Of a stretch of DNA of 25,237 nucleotides, positions 13,970-21,585 are shown in pieces. A program made the position numbers and the translations under genes. Source of the DNA: Candidatus Aminicenantota bacterium. GTDB taxonomy: Bacteria > Acidobacteriota > Aminicenantia > JAMOAD01. The number at the start of each line of letters is the position of its first letter. Position 1 is the stretch's first letter. Location: positions 1-25,237 of the forward strand of contig JAMOUT010000086.1 in NCBI GenBank assembly GCA_027061995.1, given 5' to 3'. The notes beneath the pieces were generated by a model. It was given only the letters and a program-made list of their open reading frames with translations, had not been told where the DNA came from and did not search any database.

Positions 13970-16180
13970 ATGGGAATTAAAAAAAAAATAGAGATAGGGG
14001 GGGAAACTCTATCTGTAGAGATTAACAAAGTAGCAACACAAGCAAATGGTTCCGCATGGATTCAATACGGGGAAACAGTTCTCCTTGCAACGGCAACAAG
14101 AAGAAAAGAGGCGAAAGATGATATAGATTTTCTCCCTTTATTGGTTGATTACAGGGAACATACTTTTGCGGCAGGGAAATTTCCCGGAGGATTTTTTAAA
14201 AGAGAGGGGAAACCTTCCGAAAGGGAGACACTTACAAGCAGGCTTATAGACAGGCCTTTAAGACCGCTTTTTCCGGAAAATTATCATTATGATACACAGA
14301 TAGTTATAAATGTGCTTTCTTATGATCTTGAAAATGATCCTGATGTTTTGGGGATAACCGCAGCTTCAGCTGCTCTATATATGTCTGATATCCCTTTTAC
14401 CGATCCTATAGCTGGTGTCAGAGTGGGTTTGATAGACGGAGAATTTATTATTAATCCTAAAAATTCAGAGCTCGAAAACAGTAAACTTAATCTCGTTGTT
14501 GCCGGGACAGAGGAAGCTATTGTTATGGTAGAAAGTGTTTCCGAGGAACTTTCCGAAGAGATTATGCTTGATGCTCTTGAATTTGCACATAAACATATTA
14601 AGGAAATCGTCCGATTTGAAAAAGAGATTTATGAGGAGATAAAACCCGAGAAACTTGTTGTTGAAGAGGCTTATCCTTTGACGGATGAGATTATTGACGA
14701 AGTTGAGAAAAAGATAGGCCGGAAGATTGTCGATGCTTTTTATGTTAAGGGAAAACAAAATAGTGAAAGAGCTATTGACGAAGTTTTAAAAAACCTTCTT
14801 GAAGGACTTGATGAAGATGAGGACAAAGAAAAGATAATCCTTTATAAAAAAGCTTTTAGCCATATAAAACAGGACAAATTAAGAAAAGAGATTATAGAAA
14901 ACAAAAAAAGACCTGACGGAAGAAATTTTGAAGATGTTCGTCCTCTTAACATTGAAGTCGGAGTTTTACCTCGAACTCACGGCAGTTCCATATTTAAAAG
15001 GGGGGAAACACAAGCGCTGGTTACCGTTACTCTCGGTTCCTTCAGCGATGTTCAGATTATTGATAATCTTGTTTCCGAAGATGTTTCAAAAAGATTTATG
15101 CTTCATTATAATTTCCCCGGTTTTAGCGTGGGAGAAGTTGCGCCTTTGAGAGGTCCCGGAAGAAGGGAGATAGGGCATGGAAATCTTGCCGAAAGAGCGC
15201 TTTCAGCTTCCATCCCTTCCGAAAGTGAATTTCCTTACACAATAAGGGTTGTGTCCGAGATTTTGGAATCAAACGGATCTTCCTCTATGGCAACTGTTTG
15301 CGGAGGCTGTCTCTCTCTTATGGATGCCGGTGTTCCGGTTAAAATGCCTATTGCGGGAGTTGCAATGGGTCTTATCAAAGAAAAAGATGAATTTGCCATT
15401 TTAACCGATATTGCCGGTCTTGAAGATCACTATGGTGATATGGATTTTAAAGTGGCGGGCTCTAAAGAGGGAATAACGGCACTTCAAATGGATATTAAGA
15501 TAAAGGGCGTATCAAGGGAAATCATGGAAAAAGCTCTTGCTCAGGCAAAAGAGGGAAGATTATTTATTTTGAATAAAATGCTCGAAATCATTTCAGAGCC
15601 GAGAAAAGAACTTTCCCATTTCGCACCGCGAATATCAGTATTTAAAATCAGCTCAAATAAAATAGGAGATGTCATAGGTCCCGGAGGAAAGATCATAAAA
15701 TCAATTACAAAAGACACGGGTGCACAAATTAATATTGAACAGGATGGTAGTGTTACAGTGGTGGCACCTAATAAAGCATCTATGGAAGATGCAATCGGAA
15801 AAATAAGAGATCTTGCGGAAGAACCTGAAATAGGCAAGGTTTATACGGGTAAAATAACAAGGATTGAGACTTACGGTATGTTTGTTGAAATCATTCCGGG
15901 GACACTCGGTCTCGTGCATATATCGGAGATAGCCGATGCACAGGTAAGGGATGTTCATCAATATTTTAGAATCGGAGATACTGTTAAAGTTAAAATTATT
16001 GGCATTGATGAAGCGGGAAAGGTGAAATTGAGCAGGAAAGTCATAGAAAAAGAACTTCCCGAACCTGTAAAAGGATATACTCCGAACAGATACGGGCATG
16101 ATAATAATAGAAGAAATTACAGGGACAGGGATAATTACAGAGACAGAAACTCTTATCATAAGAAAAGATATGATAGGTGA
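13970..16180 (+). CDS. pnp: Polyribonucleotide nucleotidyltransferase (PNPase)
   Basis: This 736-residue 3'-5' phosphorolytic exoribonuclease acts in RNA turnover. Two RNase PH cores are visible (about 1-215 and 310-545), separated by the helical domain. The second core has the GEVAPLRGPGRREIGHGNLAER motif (about 387-408). A KH domain with IGPGG (about 570) and an S1 domain (about 624-690, GKITRIETYGMFVEI) follow. The tail, 702-736, is a low-complexity Arg/Asn/Tyr/Asp stretch with a tandem repeat. The start has AGAGGT at 13959-13964. The first 35 nt contain an A10 and a G7 run. The stop overlaps the next gene by one base (TGATG). Confidence 0.96.
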   Translation: MGIKKKIEIGGETLSVEINKVATQANGSAWIQYGETVLLATATRRKEAKDDIDFLPLLVDYREHTFAAGKFPGGFFKREGKPSERETLTSRLIDRPLRPLFPENYHYDTQIVINVLSYDLENDPDVLGITAASAALYMSDIPFTDPIAGVRVGLIDGEFIINPKNSELENSKLNLVVAGTEEAIVMVESVSEELSEEIMLDALEFAHKHIKEIVRFEKEIYEEIKPEKLVVEEAYPLTDEIIDEVEKKIGRKIVDAFYVKGKQNSERAIDEVLKNLLEGLDEDEDKEKIILYKKAFSHIKQDKLRKEIIENKKRPDGRNFEDVRPLNIEVGVLPRTHGSSIFKRGETQALVTVTLGSFSDVQIIDNLVSEDVSKRFMLHYNFPGFSVGEVAPLRGPGRREIGHGNLAERALSASIPSESEFPYTIRVVSEILESNGSSSMATVCGGCLSLMDAGVPVKMPIAGVAMGLIKEKDEFAILTDIAGLEDHYGDMDFKVAGSKEGITALQMDIKIKGVSREIMEKALAQAKEGRLFILNKMLEIISEPRKELSHFAPRISVFKISSNKIGDVIGPGGKIIKSITKDTGAQINIEQDGSVTVVAPNKASMEDAIGKIRDLAEEPEIGKVYTGKITRIETYGMFVEIIPGTLGLVHISEIADAQVRDVHQYFRIGDTVKVKIIGIDEAGKVKLSRKVIEKELPEPVKGYTPNRYGHDNNRRNYRDRDNYRDRNSYHKKRYDR
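16115..16150 (+). repeat. 18-bp tandem repeat in the pnp tail
   Basis: Two 18-nt units (16115-16132 and 16133-16150) match at 14 of 18 positions. They encode NYRDRD and NYRDRN, residues 716-727 of PNPase. The phase keeps the frame, so unit number could vary without breaking the protein. Confidence 0.8.
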
Positions 16181-16626
16181 TGGATAGAAAAGGGTTAACT
16201 TATATAGAGATTTTAGTTGTTGTTGTAATTGTTTCAATCCTTATGCTTGCAGCGATTCCTCTTGCAAAAAACACCATAAAAAGGGAAAAGGAGATTCAAT
16301 TAAAAAGGGCTCTTAGGATAATAAGAACCGCTATTGACGAATATAAAAAAGCGGCGGATAAAAAAGAGTTTGAATTTGACGAAGATACATACGGCTACCC
16401 TCCCGATCTTGAAACTCTTGTGAAAGGGGTTAAAACAAAGAAAGGGAAAATATTAAAATTTTTAAGGAGAATTCCGAAAAACCCGATGTCTGAAGACGGT
16501 GAATGGGGACTCCGATCCTATCAGGATGACAGAGACAGTGAAGTATGGGGTGGAGAAAATGTTTATGATATATATTCCCCCTCCCATGGAAAAGCATTGG
16601 ACGGAACATATTATAATGAATGGTAA
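16180..16626 (+). CDS. Type II secretion/type IV pilin-like pseudopilin (GspG-like)
   Basis: This 148-residue prepilin has the class III signal MDRKG|LTYIEILVVVV: cleavage after Gly5, Glu at +5 (residue 10) and a hydrophobic helix of about 18 residues. The C-terminal part, with RRIPKNPM, WGLRSYQDDRDS and the ending ALDGTYYNEW, resembles GspG-type pseudopilins as I remember them in Acidobacteriota. It should be processed by a prepilin peptidase not encoded here. ATG 16180 overlaps the pnp stop as TGATG, indicating coupled translation; GTG 16177 would add one codon. It overlaps the next pseudopilin by 11 nt. Confidence 0.85.
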   Translation: MDRKGLTYIEILVVVVIVSILMLAAIPLAKNTIKREKEIQLKRALRIIRTAIDEYKKAADKKEFEFDEDTYGYPPDLETLVKGVKTKKGKILKFLRRIPKNPMSEDGEWGLRSYQDDRDSEVWGGENVYDIYSPSHGKALDGTYYNEW

Positions 16627-17014
16627 AAAAGGTTTTACTCTGATAGAGCTTATGGTGGTTTTAACGATTATAGGGATTTTACTTATTGTAGGAGTGCCTC
16701 AATATAAAAACTCAATATTAAAATCAAAAGAAACGGTTTTAAAAGAGAATCTGTTTTTAATGAGAAAAATGATTAATCAATTTCATCTTGATAAAAAAAA
16801 ATATCCCAAAACACTTCAGGAACTTGTGGATGAAAAATATTTAAGGGAGATTCCTTATGATCCCATTACCAAATCAAATAAAACATGGAAAATAACACGG
16901 GAGGAACCCCCGGAGGACGGCGAATTTTATGAAGAAGACCTTGGCATCGTGGATGTTCATTCCGGAGCTGAAGGAAATTCAAAATTAACCGGAAAACCTT
17001 ACAATAAGTATTAG
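16616..17014 (+). CDS. Second type II secretion/type IV pilin-like pseudopilin (GspG-like)
   Basis: This 132-residue prepilin has the textbook signal MNGKKG|FTLIELMVVLTIIGILL, with Glu11 at +5 after cleavage. The soluble part has LKENLFLMRKMINQF, YPKTLQELVDEKYLREIPYD and the ending DVHSGAEGNSKLTGKPYNKY, the usual GspG helix-plus-beta-sheet layout. The start at 16616 lies inside the end of the first pseudopilin gene and only a weak GGACGGA precedes it. The frame is open further upstream, but that part overlaps the first pseudopilin and precedes the signal, so I excluded it. The pair probably belongs to one secretion or pilus machine whose motor and secretin are elsewhere. Confidence 0.88.
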   Translation: MNGKKGFTLIELMVVLTIIGILLIVGVPQYKNSILKSKETVLKENLFLMRKMINQFHLDKKKYPKTLQELVDEKYLREIPYDPITKSNKTWKITREEPPEDGEFYEEDLGIVDVHSGAEGNSKLTGKPYNKY

Positions 17015-17020
17015 TTTTTT

Positions 17021-17467
17021 ATGAGAAAAAACATAACAGCGGAAAAAAGACACCTTGACATAATAACAAAAAACAATCTTCTTATGGCAAAAGAAACCGA
17101 AAACAAAGACCTTGTTTTTCAAACTGTTAAAAAAGGGGTGGAGGCTGTATTAAAGAATCCTGATAAAGGGCAATATTATCTGTGTATTGAAAATGATAAA
17201 GTTGTCGGACAGCTTATGATAACTTATGAATGGAGTGATTGGAGAAACTGCTTCTTTTATTGGATTCAGAGTGTTTATACTATCCCCGAAAAAAGGGGAA
17301 AAGGGGTGTTTAAATCATTGTTCGAGCATGTTTATAGAAAAGTGAAAAAAGAGAAAGGGTGCGGGATAAGATTATATGTGGAAAAGAACAATAAAATAGC
17401 TCGAAAAGTATATGAAAACCTTAAAATGACGGACACAGGCTATCTTTTATATGAAATTGAATTATAA
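17021..17467 (+). CDS. GNAT-family N-acetyltransferase
   Basis: This 148-residue acetyltransferase has the acetyl-CoA motif RGKGVF (92-97) after WIQSVYTIPEK, and the C-terminal RLYVEKNNKIARKVYENLKM. The block VVGQLMITYEWSDWRN (61-76) is strongly reminiscent of a common, functionally undefined GNAT family. It begins 6 nt after the pseudopilin stop without a visible Shine-Dalgarno, so it is probably translated by coupling. It is likely the last gene of the rpsO-pnp-pseudopilin operon. The substrate is unknown. Confidence 0.85.
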   Translation: MRKNITAEKRHLDIITKNNLLMAKETENKDLVFQTVKKGVEAVLKNPDKGQYYLCIENDKVVGQLMITYEWSDWRNCFFYWIQSVYTIPEKRGKGVFKSLFEHVYRKVKKEKGCGIRLYVEKNNKIARKVYENLKMTDTGYLLYEIEL

Positions 17468-17505
17468 TATAATAAGATAATCAAAAAGGGAGAGACCTTA
17501 AAAGG

Positions 17506-17534
17506 TTGACACACAATTGTTTTAGTGATAATTT
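17506..17534 (+). promoter_or_regulatory. Promoter of the gcvH-gcvPA-gcvPB cluster
   Basis: A perfect -35 TTGACA is at 17506-17511. The -10 is either TAATTT (17529-17534, 17-nt spacing) or GATAAT (17527-17532, 5/6 match, 15-nt spacing). The leader would be about 25 nt with TTAGGAGG before the ATG at 17565. There is no room for a glycine riboswitch downstream of this start. Confidence 0.55.
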
Positions 17535-17564
17535 ATAACCTAAAATTAGTTTAGGAGGCTTAAT

Positions 17565-17936
17565 ATGAGTAATTTATATTTTACAAAAGAGCATGAGTAT
17601 GTAAAAGTGGAAGGTGACACCGGTTATTGCGGTCTTTCAAACTATGCTCAGGAGGAGCTCGGAGAAGTCATAAAAGTAATATTACCTGAAAAGGGAAAGA
17701 CAATTAATAAAGGGGATGAAGTTTGCTATGTTGAATCTCCCAAAGAGTCTGCAAAAGTTTATTCTCCCGTAAGCGGTGAAATCCTTGATATCAATGAAAA
17801 ATTGGAGGATGAACCCGAACTTATCAATAGTGACCCTTATGGAGAAGGATGGATTTTTAAAATTAAGATAACTAATCCCGATGATATTAAAGCTCTTATG
17901 GATGAAGAGGCTTATAAAAAATATATAGAAGGATAA
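17565..17936 (+). CDS. gcvH: Glycine cleavage system H protein
   Basis: This 123-residue lipoyl carrier shuttles the aminomethyl group between P and T proteins. The lipoylation site is Lys60 in the motif VESPKESAKVYSPVSGEI; Pro59 replaces the more usual Val. HEYVKVEGDTGYCGLSNYAQEELGE is the typical H-protein opening, and the length is normal (about 125-130). The start has TAGGAGG closely upstream. It is first in the cluster, followed 13 nt later by gcvPA. Confidence 0.95.
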   Translation: MSNLYFTKEHEYVKVEGDTGYCGLSNYAQEELGEVIKVILPEKGKTINKGDEVCYVESPKESAKVYSPVSGEILDINEKLEDEPELINSDPYGEGWIFKIKITNPDDIKALMDEEAYKKYIEG

Positions 17937-17949
17937 TTAAGGGGTTTAA

Positions 17950-19287
17950 ATGAGATATTTTCCTCATGGTAAAAACAGTATTAAACAAATGCTTGAAGAT
18001 ATCGGAGTTAATAATATTGAGGAATTGTTCGAAGCTATTCCCGATTCAAACAAAAGAAAAACAGAGATAGATTTTAAACCGAAAAGTGAAAATGAACTTA
18101 TGGAATATTTTAAGAATTTATCCGAAGAAAACAGATACCCCTCTTACAAAAGATTTCTCGGAGCGGGAGCTTACGAGCATTTAATTCCCGAGGTAGTTAA
18201 TTATATAAGCGGTAAAGGAGAATTTGTGACCCCTTATACCCCTTATCAACCTGAAGTTGCTCAAGGAACGCTGCAAGCAACTTTTGAATATCAAACAATG
18301 ATAGCAAATCTTACCGGAATGGAGTTCTCCAATGCTTCCCTTTATGATGGTGCCACGGCCGCCGCAGAGGGGATTTTGCTTGCATGGAGAGTAACAAGAA
18401 AAAATCGTTTCCTCATTGCCGGATCCATTCATCCCGAATATCTTCAAACAATTCAAACCTATGTTAAGAATCTCGGAATAATTATTGAAACTATTGATTG
18501 GGATGAAGAGGGAAGAGTATCAAAGGGTGATTTTGAGCAAAAATATAATGAAAATGTCGGTGGGATTCTTATTCAATCTCCCAATTTTTTCGGAATTATT
18601 GAAGATTATTCTTGGATAAAAGAAAAGATAGGGGAAAATAAAACACTGTTAATAACAGCGGTAGCAGAAGCTTTATCTTTGGGAATATTAAAACCTCCCT
18701 CTTTTTACGGAGCTGATGTTGTTGTCGGAGAAGCTCAATCACTCGGATTATATCCCTCTTACGGAGGTCCTACCCTCGGTTTTATTACCACATCAAATAA
18801 AAAATTCTTATGGGAACTTCCCGGAAGAATAGTGGGAGAAACAGTTGATGCGGATGGTAATACAGGATATGTTTTAACCTTATCCACAAGGGAACAACAC
18901 ATAAGAAGGGAAAGAGCTACCTCCAATATATGTTCAAATCAAGCATGGTGTATAATCAGAGCTTCCGTTTTTCTTTCAGTTTACGGAAAACAGGGATTAA
19001 AGGAACTCGCTTATCAAAATATTCAGAAAGCAAATTATGCAAAAGAACAGATGAAAAAAAGAGATATAAAGATAAAATTCGATGCCCCTGTTTTTAATGA
19101 GTTTGTGATAGAGGTTGAAGATGCCGAAAAAGTTTATAATTCTCTTCTTGAGAAAAAAATAATCTGCGGTATCCCTTTAAAATGGTTTTTTCCTGAAGAT
19201 ACAAAATCAATACTTATAACTGTTACCGAGGTTGTCTCAAAAGAGGATATAGATCTCCTGATTAAAGAGTTGGAGGAGATAAAATGA
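17950..19287 (+). CDS. gcvPA: Glycine dehydrogenase (decarboxylating) subunit 1
   Basis: This 445-residue N-terminal-type half of the glycine cleavage P protein forms the alpha subunit of the heterodimeric enzyme. Characteristic stretches are FLGAGAYEHLIPEVV, TPYTPYQPEVAQGTLQATFEYQ and YDGATAAAEG near the N-terminus, and the later REQHIRRERATSNICSNQ. It does not itself carry the PLP lysine. AAGGGG lies just before the ATG. The stop overlaps gcvPB by ATGA, fitting equal production of both subunits. Confidence 0.95.
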   Translation: MRYFPHGKNSIKQMLEDIGVNNIEELFEAIPDSNKRKTEIDFKPKSENELMEYFKNLSEENRYPSYKRFLGAGAYEHLIPEVVNYISGKGEFVTPYTPYQPEVAQGTLQATFEYQTMIANLTGMEFSNASLYDGATAAAEGILLAWRVTRKNRFLIAGSIHPEYLQTIQTYVKNLGIIIETIDWDEEGRVSKGDFEQKYNENVGGILIQSPNFFGIIEDYSWIKEKIGENKTLLITAVAEALSLGILKPPSFYGADVVVGEAQSLGLYPSYGGPTLGFITTSNKKFLWELPGRIVGETVDADGNTGYVLTLSTREQHIRRERATSNICSNQAWCIIRASVFLSVYGKQGLKELAYQNIQKANYAKEQMKKRDIKIKFDAPVFNEFVIEVEDAEKVYNSLLEKKIICGIPLKWFFPEDTKSILITVTEVVSKEDIDLLIKELEEIK

Positions 19288-20735
19288 TAAAAAAGAGAGA
19301 ACAAATAGTTTTTAAATATTCGGAAGAGGGGAAAAAAGGATATTCGCTTCCCCCTCTTGATGTGGAAAAAAAGAGTTATATCCCCGAAAATCTATTAAAA
19401 GATGAAAACAAAGGGATGCCGGAAATCTCGGAACTTGAAGTTGTCAGACATTTTACAGCTCTGTCACATATGAATTATTCCGTGGATGAAGGTTTTTATC
19501 CTCTCGGTTCATGCACAATGAAATATAATCCTAAAATAAACGAGAAAATATCTTCATTTGATAATTTTCTCATGGCTCATCCTTATCTCCCCTATTCATT
19601 GGTTCAAGGCAATTTAAAACTTATGAAAACTCTTGAAGACAGATTAAAAGATTTAACAGGGTTTGATTATTTTACCCTTTTTCCGTCAGCCGGAGCGCAC
19701 GGAGAATTGGCGGGAATGATGATGATAAGGAAAAGGCTTGAACTTGACGGTAATTCGAGAAAAATAGTCCTTATTCCTGATTCTGCACACGGAACAAATC
19801 CTGCAAGTTCCCATTTTGCGGGATATGCCGTTAAAGAGATTCCTTCGGGGGAAAAAGGATATCTTGAAGCTGAAACAGTAAAAGAGTATTTGAATGAGGA
19901 TGTCGCTGCTTTAATGATGACTAATCCTAATACACTCGGAGTTTATGAAAAAGATATAAAAGAGATTGCGGAGCTTTTGCATAAAAACGGTTCATACTTA
20001 TATATGGACGGTGCAAATTTTAATGCGCTTATGGGTTATGTTAAACCTGCTGAAATCGGAGTTGATGTTTTGCATCTTAATCTGCATAAAACTTTTTCAA
20101 CCCCTCACGGAGGTGGAGGACCGGGTGCAGGGCCTGTCGGGGTTGTTGAAAAATTCAGAGATGTTTTACCTGTTCCCGTTATAAGGAAAAAAGATGGAGT
20201 GTATTATACTGATTTTAATATTCCCCGTTCAATAGGGAAAATCAGAAGTTTTTACGGAAATTTCGGAGTATTAATAAAAGCTCTTGTTTATATAATGGAG
20301 CTTGGTGCCGAGGGATTAAAAAAAGCAACTGAATTTGCGGTTTTAAATGCAAATTATATCAGGGAAAAGCTTAAAGATACATATGAACTTCCTTATAACA
20401 CAAAGACTTTACATGAGGTCGTTTTTTCGGAAAACAGTTTCAAAAAATTCGGGGTTAAAACAGTTGATTTGGCGAAAAGAATTCTTGATTATGGTTTTCA
20501 TCCCCCTACGGTTTATTTTCCGTTAATTGTTCACGGAGCTTTGATGATCGAGCCTACTGAAACAGAGAGTAAAACAACATTGGATGATTTCATTGATGTT
20601 ATGAAAAAAATTCATAAAGAGGCGGAGGAAAATCCCGAATTATTAAAAGAAGCCCCCCATTATACTCCGGTTAAAAGGTTAAACGAGGTTCTTGCGGCAA
20701 AAAAACCAAAATTAAAATATAAAGAAGAGGAGTAG
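19284..20735 (+). CDS. gcvPB: Glycine dehydrogenase (decarboxylating) subunit 2
   Basis: This 483-residue catalytic beta subunit of the split P protein is PLP-dependent. Lys269 in NLHKTFSTPHGGGGPG is the expected Schiff-base lysine. Other family landmarks are PLGSCTMKYNPKINE, DSAHGTNPASS and TNPNTLGVYE. GGAGGAG inside the end of gcvPA serves as ribosome site. Together with gcvPA and gcvH it releases CO2 from glycine and loads methylamine on the lipoyl arm. One base separates its stop from glyQ. Confidence 0.96.
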   Translation: MIKKREQIVFKYSEEGKKGYSLPPLDVEKKSYIPENLLKDENKGMPEISELEVVRHFTALSHMNYSVDEGFYPLGSCTMKYNPKINEKISSFDNFLMAHPYLPYSLVQGNLKLMKTLEDRLKDLTGFDYFTLFPSAGAHGELAGMMMIRKRLELDGNSRKIVLIPDSAHGTNPASSHFAGYAVKEIPSGEKGYLEAETVKEYLNEDVAALMMTNPNTLGVYEKDIKEIAELLHKNGSYLYMDGANFNALMGYVKPAEIGVDVLHLNLHKTFSTPHGGGGPGAGPVGVVEKFRDVLPVPVIRKKDGVYYTDFNIPRSIGKIRSFYGNFGVLIKALVYIMELGAEGLKKATEFAVLNANYIREKLKDTYELPYNTKTLHEVVFSENSFKKFGVKTVDLAKRILDYGFHPPTVYFPLIVHGALMIEPTETESKTTLDDFIDVMKKIHKEAEENPELLKEAPHYTPVKRLNEVLAAKKPKLKYKEEE

Positions 20736-20736
20736 A

Positions 20737-21585
20737 ATGACAGTTCAAGATATTATTTTAACTCTTACTAATTATTGGAAAGAGAAAGGGTGTTATGTGG
20801 CACCCACTTATGATGTTGAAGTAGGAGCGGGGACAATGTCTCCTCATACGGTTTTCAGAGTTTTGGGAGAAAAACCTTATAGAGTGGTATATGTTCAACC
20901 ATCGAGAAGACCTACGGACGGAAGATACGGAGAAAACCCGAATAGGGTTCAAAAACATTTTCAACTTCAGGTTATATTAAAACCCGCACCTGAAGATGGT
21001 CAAAAACTTTATATAGAAAGTCTTGAGGCTCTCGGTATAAATTTGAAGGAGAATTTTCTCTCTTTTGAAGAGGATAATTGGCAATCACCCACTCTCGGAG
21101 CTTGGGGTGTCGGTTGGCAAGTTATGTTAAACGGGCTTGAAGTAACCCAGTTTACATATTTTCAACAAGCGGGAGGGGTTGAATTAAGCCCTGTTTCTCT
21201 CGAAATCACTTATGGGATTGAGAGATTAGCACTTTTTCTTGCCAAAAAAGATGATATCTATGAACTTAATTGGTCTGATGATGTTACTTATAATGATTTA
21301 AGAAAGAATGAAGAGATTCAGTTTTCCGAATATAATTTTAAGGAAGCGAATATAGAACATTTGAAAACAATGTTTAAGATGTATGAGTCTGAAATATCAA
21401 ATCTTATCGGGAAAAAACTTTATCTTCCCGCATATGATCTTGCATTAAAATTGTCTCATATATTTAACCTTCTTGATGCAAGAAGAGCTTTATCCATTAC
21501 GCAAAGACAGGAAAGAATACTTTCAATCAGAAACTATGTAAAAGAGATAGCAAGAATTTACCTTGAGGAGTTGGAAAATGGCTGA
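20737..21585 (+). CDS. glyQ: Glycyl-tRNA synthetase alpha subunit
   Basis: This 282-residue class II synthetase subunit makes glycyl-tRNA together with GlyS. It is highly conserved: the opening TVQDIILTLTNYWKEKGC, motif PSRRPTDGRYGENPNR (55-70), and the block EVTQFTYFQQAGG followed by ITYGIERLA. GAGGAG (20727-20732) within the end of gcvPB precedes the ATG. It overlaps glyS by 8 nt. No T-box leader is present, in line with its position inside an operon. Confidence 0.96.
   Translation: MTVQDIILTLTNYWKEKGCYVAPTYDVEVGAGTMSPHTVFRVLGEKPYRVVYVQPSRRPTDGRYGENPNRVQKHFQLQVILKPAPEDGQKLYIESLEALGINLKENFLSFEEDNWQSPTLGAWGVGWQVMLNGLEVTQFTYFQQAGGVELSPVSLEITYGIERLALFLAKKDDIYELNWSDDVTYNDLRKNEEIQFSEYNFKEANIEHLKTMFKMYESEISNLIGKKLYLPAYDLALKLSHIFNLLDARRALSITQRQERILSIRNYVKEIARIYLEELENG

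Noticed and set aside
16499-16615. Upstream in-frame extension of the second pseudopilin
   Set aside because: It lies inside the first pseudopilin gene and would place 39 residues before a standard prepilin signal.
17488-17564. Possible glycine riboswitch before gcvH (GGGAGAGACC at about 17488)
   Set aside because: Only the opening resembles the aptamer. The remaining conserved parts are missing, and the -35 box lies within it with too short a leader downstream.
20700-20740. T-box leader expected before glyQ-glyS
   Set aside because: Only one base separates gcvPB and glyQ, so there is no leader.
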